Assembly (NCBI RefSeq): GCF_000568815.1
Contig: NZ_CP007201.1
Location: forward strand, 2,179,654 to 2,243,653
Direction: 5' to 3'
Source: Sulfurospirillum multivorans DSM 12446
Lineage (GTDB): Bacteria > Campylobacterota > Campylobacteria > Campylobacterales > Sulfurospirillaceae
Length of the DNA: 64,000 nucleotides
Positions 17,432 through 26,264 of this stretch are shown piece after piece. Below the pieces are notes generated by a model. The model was not told where the DNA came from and did not search any database. It was given only the letters and a program-made list of their open reading frames with translations. Positions within the stretch are counted from its first letter, which is position 1. The number at the start of each line of letters is the position of its first letter. The position numbers were made by a program, and so were the translations under genes.

Positions 17432-18304
17432 TTGTTTAAGTATAGCTATAATCAACTTTTTGAACCAACGATCCACTCATTAAAACAACTTGGAGGATCT
17501 GGCTCAATTGATGAAATTGAAGAAAAAGTGATTGAGATTCTTCACTTAACCGAAGCAGAAATTAATGATATACATAGAGGTAATACAACAAAATTAGAAT
17601 ATAGACTTGCATGGGCGAGAACATATTTAAAGCGATATGGGCTTCTTGATAATTCGGCAAGAGGTATTTGGGCATTAACGGAAAAAGGGTTTAAAGATCA
17701 AAAAATTGATGACCTTGAAATTAGGCAATTTGTCAGTAAGGCAGTTAAAAGCCTATCTCATTGTAAAAGCCAAGATCTGCAGCAAGATATTCAAAATGAA
17801 GAAGACATTTTAGAATTAGAACTGGGTGATGAAGTATCAGAGTTAACATGGCAAGAAGAGTTATTAGATATTTTAAAAAAAATTCATCCTCAAGCTTTTG
17901 AAAGATTATGCCAAAGATTTTTGCGAGAATTGGGGTTTATCAACGTTGAAGTAACACAATATAGTAATGATGGAGGAATTGATGGTAAGGGCGTTATTCG
18001 ACTAGGTGGTGTTATGTCATTCCATGTTGTTTTTCAAGCAAAAAGATATAAAGATTCAGTAAGTGCTTCGATTGTAAGAGACTTTAGAGGAGCAATGATA
18101 GGTCGCGCAGATAAAGGTGTCATTATTACAACAGGAACATTTACTCGTGAAGCTAAAAAAGAGGCTCAACGTGATGGAGCCCCTCCAATAGATTTAATTG
18201 ATGGAAATGATTTTGTCAGTAAATTAAGAGAACTTAACTTAGGTATTAATATTGAATTAGTTGAAAAAGTTAATGTGAATAAAGAATGGTTTGAAAATTT
18301 TTAA
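17432..18304 (+). CDS. mrr: Mrr-type restriction endonuclease
   Basis: Type IV restriction protein that in E. coli cuts methylated DNA. The N-terminal winged-helix domain (about 5-85; YNQLFEPTIHSLKQLGG and ARGIWALTEKGF) matches Mrr_N, and the catalytic domain (about 150-265) has FERLCQRFL, the NDGGIDGKG motif with the metal-binding Asp, and VVFQAKRYK supplying the Q-x-K catalytic pair. No ATG fits: TTG at 17432, with AAGGA six bases upstream, gives 290 residues; TTG at 17426 is the alternative. It is AT-rich, lacks the TACATGTA motif, and no methylase or other defence gene is near, all suggesting transfer. The stop overlaps the convergent DUF89 gene by 4 bp. Confidence 0.9.
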   Translation: MFKYSYNQLFEPTIHSLKQLGGSGSIDEIEEKVIEILHLTEAEINDIHRGNTTKLEYRLAWARTYLKRYGLLDNSARGIWALTEKGFKDQKIDDLEIRQFVSKAVKSLSHCKSQDLQQDIQNEEDILELELGDEVSELTWQEELLDILKKIHPQAFERLCQRFLRELGFINVEVTQYSNDGGIDGKGVIRLGGVMSFHVVFQAKRYKDSVSASIVRDFRGAMIGRADKGVIITTGTFTREAKKEAQRDGAPPIDLIDGNDFVSKLRELNLGINIELVEKVNVNKEWFENF

Positions 18305-19164
18305 GTTATCCCACGTTTACAGATAATATTACCAAGCTGTGCTCCCACTGCACAGGCTACCACATCGCATTTCACTTTAAAAAGAAAGAAAATCGGAAGC
18401 CCATTGGTTTCACTCAAGCATTCGTAATTTCCCATCCCTTTAGCAATGATGCACTCCGCTTTTTCAAAAATTACACGCGCCTCTTCATTCATGAGCTCCA
18501 ACACAAGCCCAGGAGTTGGAACGCCACTATCCACAATCATTGCGATTTCATTCATACCAGAAGCAAGTGCGTCTTTACATGTAAGATCATTGATGATCGG
18601 TCGTCCACGCACAAAATAGTAGACTTCAATGGTTGGATAGAGTTTTTTGATGGTTTGAATGTAGAGTTTATCGAAGATCTCTTCGCCCGCATTATCGGCT
18701 AAATAGACCAGTGTTTGTGTGTTTTTCAGTTGCGCTTCAAGCATTTTAAAATCATCAATCGCAAAGGGTGTATGGTAAATCTTCTCCAACTCCTCTTCAA
18801 GATCGTACAACATCACCGCCGCAAGATCGATCACATTGCCCGCTACGGCTGTTTTGGTCGCTTCAAAAAGGGTGTTAGCACTCGCATTTATTTTTGCTTC
18901 GCACAAGGGAAGAAAAGCTTTGGCTTTTTCTGAAGATGATTTTTTAAAATCCGCATAGAGATCATCGACGTTTAAAAGTTCTGCCATCGCTTCGTACAAA
19001 GGAGCCACATTAACGGGAGGATTTTGATTCATATCGAAATTTTTGATCTGCTGATGCGCAAGGGCATCAATAGCAGCAGATTGTTCATCGTTTACATGTA
19101 AAAGTTCACACACGCGTTTGGTCTGGTCATAAATACAGGTTAAACAACGTTCTTGAATTTTCAT
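18301..19164 (-). CDS. DUF89/ARMT1-like metal-dependent phosphatase
   Basis: Member of the DUF89 damage-control phosphatase family, thought to hydrolyse harmful phosphometabolites. The start at 19164 gives 287 residues beginning MKIQERCLTC, preserving an N-terminal CxxC; upstream in-frame codons look non-coding. Family signatures present: AGNVIDLA (about 107), LADNAGE with the metal-site Asp and Asn, YYFVRGRPIIND, and KGMGNYECL near the C-terminus. The physiological substrate is unknown. Two TACATGTA motifs are read as LTCK and LHVN. Confidence 0.85.
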   Translation of the reverse strand: MKIQERCLTCIYDQTKRVCELLHVNDEQSAAIDALAHQQIKNFDMNQNPPVNVAPLYEAMAELLNVDDLYADFKKSSSEKAKAFLPLCEAKINASANTLFEATKTAVAGNVIDLAAVMLYDLEEELEKIYHTPFAIDDFKMLEAQLKNTQTLVYLADNAGEEIFDKLYIQTIKKLYPTIEVYYFVRGRPIINDLTCKDALASGMNEIAMIVDSGVPTPGLVLELMNEEARVIFEKAECIIAKGMGNYECLSETNGLPIFFLFKVKCDVVACAVGAQLGNIICKRGIT

Positions 19165-19206
19165 ACGGATCTTTGAGAAGGATTTGAGGAAGGGAGAAGA
19201 AAGAAA

Positions 19207-19233
19207 GGCAGTAACACGAATTGCGTTACTGCC
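19207..19233 (-). terminator. Probable terminator of the rpsP-rplS operon
   Basis: GGCAGTAAC and GTTACTGCC form a nine-pair stem around a nine-base loop between rplS and the DUF89 gene. On the minus strand it is followed by CTTTCTTTCTTC, a U-rich tail. On the plus strand no gene arrives here, so it most likely ends the ribosomal operon. Confidence 0.65.
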
Positions 19234-19242
19234 CAAAAAATA

Positions 19243-19599
19243 TTATTTTCTAAGTTCTCTAATTTTTGCAGCTTTACCACGTCTATCTCTAAGGTAGAAG
19301 AGTTTCGCACGTCTTACAACACCACGTCTAAGAACAACGATCTCATCAATGCTATCTGAATAGATTGGGAAGATTCTCTCTACGCCAACACTGTTTGCAC
19401 CGATTTTTCTTACCATGAAAGTCTCGCCTGTACCCGTGCCACGTCTTGCAATACAAATACCTTCAAAATTTTGAACACGTTGTTTATCGCCTTCTTTAAT
19501 TTTTACAGCAACTCTTAGGGTATCACCTGCTCTAAAAGCGGGAACATTTTTCTCAGAAATCTGTGCTGCTTCGAAAGCTTCAATATATTTATTTCTCAT
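19243..19599 (-). CDS. rplS: 50S ribosomal protein L19
   Basis: Ribosomal protein at the 30S-50S interface. The 118-residue protein matches the family throughout: [54 protein letters not shown]-like segment and [19 protein letters not shown] at the C-terminus. It is the last gene of the rpsP-khpA-rimM-trmD-rplS operon, 21 bp after trmD, with a good AAGGAT ribosome site. Confidence 0.98.
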   Translation of the reverse strand: MRNKYIEAFEAAQISEKNVPAFRAGDTLRVAVKIKEGDKQRVQNFEGICIARRGTGTGETFMVRKIGANSVGVERIFPIYSDSIDEIVVLRRGVVRRAKLFYLRDRRGKAAKIRELRK

Positions 19600-19620
19600 T
19601 TAGTATCCTTTTTGTTCATT

Positions 19621-20313
19621 CTAATGCTTCGCGTTAAAGCGAGAAAACAGATCGGGTCTGAAATATTTTGTCTTAGATTCAGACATTTTATTTTTTAAGC
19701 TTGTGATTTTAGCGTGGTTTCCCTTTAAAAACTCTGAGGGCACTGATTTATTTTCATAAATCGGCGGTTTTGAGAAACACGGTGCCTCTAAAAGAGGACT
19801 CTCAAAACTCTCCATGCTCAAAGAATCCTCGTTTCCAAGAACCCCTTTGATATTACGACTGATCGCATCACTCATCACAAGACTCGGAAGTTCTCCTCCC
19901 GTTAACACATAATCACCTATGCAAAAAAGCTCATCGGCAAATGTTTCGATGACGCGCTCATCAATTCCCTCATAACGACCACTCACAAAAACCAGATGTT
20001 TTTTCTTTGCGAGTCGTTTAGCATCATTTTGCGTAAAGAGTTTTCCAGAAGGTGTCGGGAAAATAATATACGCTTCAGGGGATGCGTGTTTGATGGAACG
20101 TAAAAGATCAAACAGCGGTTGAGGAAAAAGCACAAGCCCTGCTCCACCGCTGGCTTGATAGTCATCGACTTTACCATGTTTGTTCAGCGTATAATCGCGT
20201 GGATTAAAAAACTCAACACTCAAAAGCTCTTTGGCAATGGCACGTTTTAAAATGGAGTCTTCAAAATATGAAGCGATCAACCCTTCAAAGAGTGTCACAT
20301 AGGAAAATCGCAT
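19621..20313 (-). CDS. trmD: tRNA (guanine-N1)-methyltransferase TrmD
   Basis: SPOUT-class enzyme that methylates G37 of tRNAs from SAM. The 230-residue protein has the trefoil-knot motifs [15 protein letters not shown] and [22 protein letters not shown], plus [11 protein letters not shown] in the N-terminal half. The start shares a base with the rimM stop (TAATG). The downstream partner is rplS, as in most bacteria. Confidence 0.97.
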   Translation of the reverse strand: MRFSYVTLFEGLIASYFEDSILKRAIAKELLSVEFFNPRDYTLNKHGKVDDYQASGGAGLVLFPQPLFDLLRSIKHASPEAYIIFPTPSGKLFTQNDAKRLAKKKHLVFVSGRYEGIDERVIETFADELFCIGDYVLTGGELPSLVMSDAISRNIKGVLGNEDSLSMESFESPLLEAPCFSKPPIYENKSVPSEFLKGNHAKITSLKNKMSESKTKYFRPDLFSRFNAKH

Positions 20314-20852
20314 TAAGAGTTCTCCAAAATTCCTAAACCGTCTTTGCTTAGAACCTCTTTTTTCGCCTTGTCAAACGTTAGGATATAACGTTCAATGTAG
20401 GGCAAATAAAACGTTTTAGAAAGCCCCTTCTGCACCAATGCCTCAGCGGTTTTGATGACCAAATAATCCGTCACTGCAATACGCTCAATTTCATCCACGG
20501 TGCCCAAAGCAGTTCCATCTTCATCAATCACATTTGCATCAATCAGATCAAACCAAAAGAATTCGCCCTCTTGAAGCGCACACTCACTGATGGAATTTTC
20601 CTGTGTTGTCAGCAAAAAAGTATTGACCAATTTAGCAGCCGCTTCTCTGCTTTGATACCCAACAAACGAGATAAGCCCCCGTGTTTGATTGAACGAAAAG
20701 ACTTCAAGTGTCTCACCTTTTTGGGTGGTAAACGTCTTGCCTTTTTTAAACTGTTCGGGAAAGTCACATTGAAGGTGAAGTTTAAGCTCACCTTTTAAGC
20801 CCACGAGTCGCCCGATTTGAGCGACTTCAATGAGGGAAGATAGGTTATTCAT
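20313..20852 (-). CDS. rimM: 16S rRNA processing protein RimM
   Basis: Assembly factor for the 30S head that binds ribosomal protein S19. The 179-residue protein has the N-terminal RimM barrel ([13 protein letters not shown]) and the C-terminal PRC-like barrel ([25 protein letters not shown], then [10 protein letters not shown]). It overlaps khpA by 8 bp and trmD by one base, so the operon is tightly coupled. Confidence 0.95.
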   Translation of the reverse strand: MNNLSSLIEVAQIGRLVGLKGELKLHLQCDFPEQFKKGKTFTTQKGETLEVFSFNQTRGLISFVGYQSREAAAKLVNTFLLTTQENSISECALQEGEFFWFDLIDANVIDEDGTALGTVDEIERIAVTDYLVIKTAEALVQKGLSKTFYLPYIERYILTFDKAKKEVLSKDGLGILENS

Positions 20853-21090
20853 CGTTAGCTTTGACAGTCACTCGATAAGAGATGCCATCTTTGGCTTTAC
20901 ATCCAGAGATAAGCGTCTTGAGTGAATTGATCATTTTGCCATCTTTACCAATCAACTTACCGGTATCAATTTTATCCGCATAGATGACAACTTCGCAAAA
21001 TGTTCCATCAACATCGCTTCGCTCAACGCGTACACCTGCTGGATTGTCTACCAAAAGCTTGGCAAACTCTTCGAGAAATGTGTCAATCAT
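20845..21090 (-). CDS. khpA: KH-domain RNA-binding protein KhpA
   Basis: Small RNA-binding protein of 81 residues with a single KH domain around the GKLIGKDGKMINSLKTLI motif (about 44-61). In other bacteria KhpA pairs with KhpB/Jag to affect cell shape and RNA stability; it is normally encoded between rpsP and rimM, as here. It ends overlapping rimM and begins 3 bp after rpsP. Confidence 0.92.
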   Translation of the reverse strand: MIDTFLEEFAKLLVDNPAGVRVERSDVDGTFCEVVIYADKIDTGKLIGKDGKMINSLKTLISGCKAKDGISYRVTVKANDE

Positions 21091-21092
21091 GA

Positions 21093-21323
21093 TTATTTAC
21101 CCGTGATTTTAGCAACCCTGTCACTCATCTTTGCGCCAACGCTTTTCCAGTAAGCAAGTCTTTCAGCATCAAATTTGATCACTTGTGGCTCTGTTAATGG
21201 ATTGTAGTAACCGATTGTTTCGATTGATCCACCGTCACGTTTTTTTCTGCTGTCTGTTACGACGATTCTGTAAAATGGAGTTTTATTTCTACCCATTCGT
21301 GTTAATCTTACAACTGTTGCCAT
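21093..21323 (-). CDS. rpsP: 30S ribosomal protein S16
   Basis: Ribosomal protein with the family N-terminus [26 protein letters not shown] interrupted here only by description: [10 protein letters not shown] and PFYRIVV are the key motifs, followed by GYYNPL and [11 protein letters not shown]. The ATG at 21323 is chosen over the one at 21329 because S16 proteins start at this point and the AGGAG then has nine-base spacing. First gene of the operon ending at rplS; preceded by a palindromic double motif at 21364-21397. Confidence 0.97.
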   Translation of the reverse strand: MATVVRLTRMGRNKTPFYRIVVTDSRKKRDGGSIETIGYYNPLTEPQVIKFDAERLAYWKSVGAKMSDRVAKITGK

Positions 21324-21363
21324 TTTCATGGTCTCCTTGAATTTATTTATAGTTTTTTACAAC

Positions 21364-21397
21364 TTAGCTTTACATGTAAGCTTACATGTAAAGCTAA
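21364..21397. repeat. 34-bp perfect palindrome made of two TTACATGTAA units
   Basis: Two copies of the window-wide motif (cores at 21371-21378 and 21383-21390) are placed back to back around a central AAGCTT, giving a perfect inverted repeat of 17 + 17 bases between the ffh stop (21409) and the rpsP start. No long U-tract follows on the minus strand, so a simple intrinsic terminator is not convincing, although the transcript could fold into a very stable cruciform-like hairpin. It is the only place in the window where two units are fused. Confidence 0.9.
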
Positions 21398-21408
21398 ACC
21401 GTCACACC

Positions 21409-22749
21409 TTAACGAAGGTGTGCGTGTTTGCTTTGTGAGAGCATATTTTGAAGATCTTGCATTCCCTTTTTACCCGAGAATTTCTTCGCCATCTTCGCAG
21501 CATTTCCAAACTGCTTTAAAAAGCGATTGACTTCTACTTGCGAAAGACCTGAGCCTTCGGCAATGCGTCTTTTTCGACTATTATTCAATAATTCTGGGTC
21601 TTCACGCTCTTTTTTGGTCATTGAGCCTATCATCGCTTTAATGCGTTTCATCTCAACGGAGTTTTCCATATCGACATCTTGAAGCTTTCCTGCCATTTGT
21701 GAAAGTCCGGGAATCATCCCAATGAGTGATTTCATACTTCCAAGCTTTTTCATCTGCTCCATCTGATCTAAAAAGTCATTAAAGTTAAACTGCCCTTTTT
21801 TGATCTTTTGGGTCATTGCTTTGGCTTGTTTTTCGTTAATGATGCCACTGGTCTTTTCAGCCAAGGTTTCAAGATCGCCCTCGCCCATTAAACGACTCAC
21901 GATACGATCAGGAATAAAATGCTCTAAATCTGCAACTTTTTCGCCCACACCGATAAATCGAAGAGGAACATTGGTCTGCTCCGCAATACCAAGTGCAACA
22001 CCACCCTTACCATCACCATCAAATTTACTTAAGATGACACCACTGAGCGTAATTTTTTCATGGAAAGTCACTGCACTTTTAACAGCATCTTGACCGGTCA
22101 TGGAATCTGCTACGTAAAAGATCTCATCCGGAGTGAGCTCTTTTTTAATCGCTTCAAGTTGATCCATCAGCTCAGCATCAATCGCTAAACGGCCTGCTGT
22201 ATCGACCAAAATGACATCGTATAAGCCCTCTTTGGCTTTTTTCATCGCATTTTTAGCGATACTCACAGGATTTGCGCTCGCATCCTCAAAGTAAAGATCG
22301 ATCTCATTGGCTGAACAGAGTTGGCGCAATTGCTCAACTGCCGCCAAACGTTGAAGATCGCACGCAACGACTAACACTTTTTTTTGTTTGAGTTTAAGAT
22401 AATTGGCTAATTTTACGGTTGTGGTTGTTTTACCACTTCCTTGCAAACCGACCATCAACACGGTGGTTGGAGGCTTGGAAGCAAAAACGAACCCTTGATG
22501 TCCTGGAACGGTTAAAATTGTGGTTAAATGTGTTTTTAAAGAGCGTAAAAAATTGACTTGTCCAATGCCTTTTGCTTTTGTCTCAAGTTCAACATTACGC
22601 AGTAAATCACGTACGATTTTATGGTGAACATCGGCTTTGAGAAGCGCTTTTTTAAGGTTCTCTAGAGCACTTTTTAAAGACTTTTCATCATCGCTGAAAC
22701 GTATTTTATTGATCGCTGAACGAAACGAATCGGTTAAAACCTCAAGCAC
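21409..22749 (-). CDS. ffh: Signal recognition particle protein Ffh
   Basis: GTPase that with 4.5S RNA targets membrane proteins to the translocon. The 446-residue protein has the N domain, the G domain with GLQGSGKTTTTVKLA (about 99-113), DTAGR (about 186) and SKFDGDGKGG, and the Met-rich M domain from about 295 (FLDQMEQMKKLGSM, GSGLSQVEVNRFLKQF). Start at 22749. The 4.5S RNA gene is not in this window. Confidence 0.97.
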   Translation of the reverse strand: MLEVLTDSFRSAINKIRFSDDEKSLKSALENLKKALLKADVHHKIVRDLLRNVELETKAKGIGQVNFLRSLKTHLTTILTVPGHQGFVFASKPPTTVLMVGLQGSGKTTTTVKLANYLKLKQKKVLVVACDLQRLAAVEQLRQLCSANEIDLYFEDASANPVSIAKNAMKKAKEGLYDVILVDTAGRLAIDAELMDQLEAIKKELTPDEIFYVADSMTGQDAVKSAVTFHEKITLSGVILSKFDGDGKGGVALGIAEQTNVPLRFIGVGEKVADLEHFIPDRIVSRLMGEGDLETLAEKTSGIINEKQAKAMTQKIKKGQFNFNDFLDQMEQMKKLGSMKSLIGMIPGLSQMAGKLQDVDMENSVEMKRIKAMIGSMTKKEREDPELLNNSRKRRIAEGSGLSQVEVNRFLKQFGNAAKMAKKFSGKKGMQDLQNMLSQSKHAHLR

Positions 22750-22880
22750 AAACTTATCCTTTTTTATCTATTCACATTTCCACTTTTAACAAAGAAACGT
22801 AATTTTACAAAACAAATACTTTAAACTAAATTAAACCTTAAAACATAGTAATCAATTTAGAACTTCAGAATGCCACTTAA

Positions 22881-22897
22881 AGCCCATTTTTAGGGCT
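22881..22897 (-). terminator. Weak hairpin in the 173-bp gap between ffh and the pseudouridine synthase gene
   Basis: AGCCC and GGGCT enclose a 7-base loop, followed on the minus strand by TTTAAG, downstream of the pseudouridine synthase stop at 22923. The stem is only five pairs and the U-tract poor. Nothing else was recognised in 22750-22922, which otherwise holds AT-rich sequence likely to carry the ffh promoter. Confidence 0.35.
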
Positions 22898-22922
22898 GAT
22901 GAAAGGCTTAACTCTTTTTTTC

Positions 22923-23651
22923 TCAAACGCTAAATTTAATAAAATCTTCAGGTTCTTTCGTCTGAAAAATATACCCTAGAAGCATAATTTTTGAAGCGTG
23001 CAACATCAAACGTTTATGAGGACGTCCACCGTACTCGGTGTCACCCAAAATGGAAGCCCCGATGCTTTTAAGATGCACCCTGATTTGATGCGTTCTGCCT
23101 GTTTCGATGCGCACTTTGATTTTGGAGCGTTTGCCCTCATACATCAAAGGTTCAACATGGCTGATCGCCTCTTTGCCTTCGCTGCTGATCTTACTGTAAG
23201 CCGTATTGCCTTTTTTGATCGTCATAATAGGCGCATTGATCTCCATGTCTTCCACGATTTTTGCTTCCACAATGGCTAAGTACTCTTTTTGCACTTCACG
23301 CTTTTTAAACGCGATGACCGCTTTTTGGCGAAACTCATCATCTTTGGTTAAGAGTAAAACCCCACTGGTTTCGCGATCAAGTCTGTGCAAAAGAGGCAAT
23401 TTTTTGATTTCTGCAACCTCTTCTGAGGTCATGAAAGCAGGCTTATCCACTGCCATGATGAATTCATCTTCAAAAATGACTTTGATCGGTGCAATTTTTT
23501 CAACTTTAAATTTCGTACTCGAACTGAGCTCTCCACGTGCGACACTGACTTTTTTACCAGCAGCATACACAACGCCACGATCGATCAAATCTTTCGCTGC
23601 ACGGTTTGAGATGCCTTCTTGCAAGGCTAATAATTTATAGGCTTTTTCCAT
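22923..23651 (-). CDS. RluA/RluD-family pseudouridine synthase
   Basis: RNA pseudouridine synthase of 242 residues. An N-terminal S4-like segment (about 1-50) precedes the catalytic motif LLHRLDRETSGVLLLTKDD (Asp near residue 93), with GRTHQIRVHLKSIGASILGDTEYG in the C-terminal half. Target position (23S rRNA or tRNA) is not deducible by eye. It follows waaA by one base and the order waaA-rlu-ffh matches C. jejuni. Confidence 0.93.
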   Translation of the reverse strand: MEKAYKLLALQEGISNRAAKDLIDRGVVYAAGKKVSVARGELSSSTKFKVEKIAPIKVIFEDEFIMAVDKPAFMTSEEVAEIKKLPLLHRLDRETSGVLLLTKDDEFRQKAVIAFKKREVQKEYLAIVEAKIVEDMEINAPIMTIKKGNTAYSKISSEGKEAISHVEPLMYEGKRSKIKVRIETGRTHQIRVHLKSIGASILGDTEYGGRPHKRLMLHASKIMLLGYIFQTKEPEDFIKFSV

Positions 23652-23652
23652 T

Positions 23653-24804
23653 TTAACTTCCTAATATTTGCTCAAGGAGTGGCGCAATGTCACTACGATG
23701 AGAGATAGCACTCTTGGGGTAATCCTCGATACTATCAAAAATGTTTTTTAAATCTTCAATCTTACATGTAATGCTATTTTCAACTGCCTCAAAAAGCACT
23801 TTCTGATTGAAAATAGACGCGCCACTAATGAGTTTGACTCCAAAAAAAGCAGGTTCTAGCGGATTATGTCCACCCACACCTTCCACAAAGGAACCTCCTA
23901 AAATCACAATATCTGCAATCGCATAGAGATTAATGAGTTCACCCATTGTATCGCACAAAATAACATCGGCATCCAACGTAGGCTGCTTCGATAAACACGC
24001 ATAACGTTTGCCCTGATTTTGAGCATATTCGCTTAAAAACAGACCCACATTTAAAAATCGTTCAGGATGCCTAGGAACGACAACGAGCTGATCGTTTGGC
24101 AAGAGGTTCACATGCGATAAGATCAAAGCCTCTTCACCCTCATGCGTACTTGCAACAACCACGACGCGTTTACCCTCAGCTTTAGCATACGCATGACTCA
24201 GGGTGTACGTACCAAACATTTTGATATTTCCACTGACTTGAACCAACTTCGCACCCAAATGCTGAAGCCTTTGCGCATCTTGCTCACTTTGGGCCAAGAC
24301 AAGATCGATATGGCTCAAAATCCAACGATAGACCCAAGCAAAACGCTGATACGAAGCATACGAGTGATCGGATATTCTAGCGTTCAGTAAAACGGTTCGC
24401 ATCCCTTTGGCTTTGGCGACGATAAACAACAAAGGCCAAAGTTCCGCCTCCATCACGATCAATACCTTTTGCTTGCGTATCCAAAACGGTAAAAAAATCT
24501 CAAAAGGCAGATAGCGAACCTCCGCCTTTGCATGTTTGCACGCTTCGTGAAACCCTGTTTGGGTGATCACGCTCAGGCGAAGGGAAGATGGATCAATTTT
24601 CTCTATCAAAGGGCTAAGGGAGCGAACTTCACCAAAAGAGCACGCATGAAACCAAATGCCACCTTCTGAAAAAGAAGGATTGTGTTTCAAAAAAAAGCGT
24701 GCGGGAATCGAATCTTTGTATTTAGGCTTAAAGCGAAGGTACAGTAAATACGGCAACGCTAAGAGATAAAGAAGCGTTGCCAAAACGTAGTACAGAAAGT
24801 TCAA
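23653..24804 (-). CDS. waaA: 3-deoxy-D-manno-octulosonic acid (KDO) transferase
   Basis: Inner-membrane GT-B glycosyltransferase adding KDO to lipid A precursor. The 383-residue protein starts with an N-terminal membrane anchor (FLYYVLATLLYLLALPYLLYL), then HACSFGEVRSL with the catalytic Glu near residue 58, ASTHEGEEALIL, and VVPRHPERF, all typical for WaaA. The FVEGVGGHNPLEPA loop near 320 binds CMP-KDO. It lies 3 bp downstream of the zinc-ribbon gene. One TTACATGTAA is read as ITCK near residue 350. Confidence 0.95.
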   Translation of the reverse strand: MNFLYYVLATLLYLLALPYLLYLRFKPKYKDSIPARFFLKHNPSFSEGGIWFHACSFGEVRSLSPLIEKIDPSSLRLSVITQTGFHEACKHAKAEVRYLPFEIFLPFWIRKQKVLIVMEAELWPLLFIVAKAKGMRTVLLNARISDHSYASYQRFAWVYRWILSHIDLVLAQSEQDAQRLQHLGAKLVQVSGNIKMFGTYTLSHAYAKAEGKRVVVVASTHEGEEALILSHVNLLPNDQLVVVPRHPERFLNVGLFLSEYAQNQGKRYACLSKQPTLDADVILCDTMGELINLYAIADIVILGGSFVEGVGGHNPLEPAFFGVKLISGASIFNQKVLFEAVENSITCKIEDLKNIFDSIEDYPKSAISHRSDIAPLLEQILGS

Positions 24805-24807
24805 AGT

Positions 24808-25530
24808 TTACGCCTGTGCTTCCTCTGCGATCTCTTTGTATAAAATACGACCACAATGTGGGCATGTCACGATGTCATCTTGTTTTAAAACACTGGCATA
24901 CGTTTTGTCATTCATGCGCATAAAACAACCGTAACATGCCTGTTTTTTCACAGGAACAACGGTTGTATTCTCCGCCCATTTACGAATTTTTTGGTAAAAC
25001 GTTAAGATTTTTTGACTCATCTGTACAACGAGTTCATCTTTGGATTGATACACATTTCTGCGCTCTTCTTCAATCGCTTGGATCTGAGAATCGATGGAAG
25101 CTTTAATCTCTTCAGCTTCTTTAACCGCCTCTGCGATCTTCTCTTGCAATCCTGAGATATTGGTCTGTTTAAGATCAATAATTTTATCTAAACGGTTGAT
25201 TTCGTCATTGGCAAAATCACACTGCTCTTTTGAAATTTCCTCTTCAAGTTGAAGGGCTTTAATCTCTTTAGCTGTTTTTACCAACGCACTTTTTTTGGTA
25301 AGATCTTTAAGTTTGGAAGAAAGTTCCGCAAGATGTGCTTCATTTTTTGCTTTTTTAAGTTTAGCGTCTGCAATGTCCGCTTGAAAAGACTCTGCTTGGA
25401 GTTTCAAATCTCTCTCTTTGTCTAAAGAAAGCTTCAACATTTTCTCAACTTTGGCGATACGTGGACCAAAATCGTCGATCTCTTTGTCTAACTTGGAAAG
25501 CTCAATTAACTGCTCTAAATACTTATTCAT
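24808..25530 (-). CDS. C4 zinc-ribbon coiled-coil protein
   Basis: Cytoplasmic 240-residue protein with a long antiparallel coiled coil (about 10-180, heptads rich in Lys/Glu/Leu) and a C-terminal zinc ribbon with CYGC (about 200) and CPHCGR (about 224). This C4-type zinc-ribbon family resembles the proposed nucleic-acid-binding protein HP0958 of Helicobacter pylori (FlgZ), which binds RpoN and flaA mRNA. By position and architecture this is the likely orthologue, so a flagellar role is plausible. It sits between Nif3 and waaA. Confidence 0.88.
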   Translation of the reverse strand: MNKYLEQLIELSKLDKEIDDFGPRIAKVEKMLKLSLDKERDLKLQAESFQADIADAKLKKAKNEAHLAELSSKLKDLTKKSALVKTAKEIKALQLEEEISKEQCDFANDEINRLDKIIDLKQTNISGLQEKIAEAVKEAEEIKASIDSQIQAIEEERRNVYQSKDELVVQMSQKILTFYQKIRKWAENTTVVPVKKQACYGCFMRMNDKTYASVLKQDDIVTCPHCGRILYKEIAEEAQA

Positions 25531-25544
25531 ATTGGTTTTGTCCT

Positions 25545-26264
25545 CTATTTATACTCAAACGGATTTTTAGAATTTGACATTATAGCCTTTAATGGCAAAT
25601 TTTTCAAATATTGGGCTAAACACTCTGGGAAATAGCGTTCCGACTCAAAGTGCCCGATGTCAATTAATGAGAGATTATTTTCTTTTGCTTCCATCGCTTG
25701 ATGGTACTTAAGATCACCACTTAAGAAACAATCCGCCTCAATTTTGGAGATGAGATCACCACCAGCTCCTGTCGTAATCGCACAACGCCCAACCCATTCA
25801 CGCCCACGCACAATTCGCAGATTTTCAATGCCCAAAACATGCTTTACATGTAACGCCAAATCATCCAAACGTTGGTTCACCTCACAGTAGGCTACAAATT
25901 CGTTACTGTCGACGATTTCAAAGCCTAGTTTTGACGCCACAAACGCATTAAGATGCGAAAGATCAAAGTTCGTGTGCATCGCGATCAAACTGATCTTTTT
26001 TTGCACCATAATTTGAATCAAATTGGAAGGATATTTCGCAAAATTGAGCTGTTTTAAACTGCTAAAAATAAGTGGATGATGCGTTATAATCAGTGAATTT
26101 TCAGCTACCTCTTCTAACAGAGCGCTATCGACATCAAGGCTCAGATAAATTTGTTCTACCTCATCCTCACGACTTCCGATGAGAAGACCGCTGTTATCCC
26201 AAGATGCTTGCGTGGCAAAGGGGCTCAGTGTGTCTAAAAAATCGTACAGTGCCCCTAATTTCAT
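25545..26264 (-). CDS. Nif3-like dinuclear metal centre protein (GTP cyclohydrolase I type 2 / YqfO family)
   Basis: NIF3 family protein of 239 residues, forming toroidal hexamers with a dinuclear metal site. Metal-ligand motifs are present: ITHHPLIFS (about 59-67), AMHTNFD (about 95), and the C-terminal GHFESER with His and Glu. The function of the family is debated. It overlaps the glyQ stop by a base. The TTTACATGTAA motif at 25844-25853 encodes LHVK. Confidence 0.9.
   Translation of the reverse strand: MKLGALYDFLDTLSPFATQASWDNSGLLIGSREDEVEQIYLSLDVDSALLEEVAENSLIITHHPLIFSSLKQLNFAKYPSNLIQIMVQKKISLIAMHTNFDLSHLNAFVASKLGFEIVDSNEFVAYCEVNQRLDDLALHVKHVLGIENLRIVRGREWVGRCAITTGAGGDLISKIEADCFLSGDLKYHQAMEAKENNLSLIDIGHFESERYFPECLAQYLKNLPLKAIMSNSKNPFEYK

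Noticed and set aside
19165-19236. A longer start for the DUF89 protein
   Set aside because: It would run across the terminator hairpin of the rplS operon; the shorter form begins at the conserved CxxC region.
21364-21397. The double palindrome as an ordinary rho-independent terminator of ffh or leader terminator of rpsP
   Set aside because: No U-tract follows the stem on the minus strand and the same unit is found throughout coding sequence, so the terminator explanation is incomplete.
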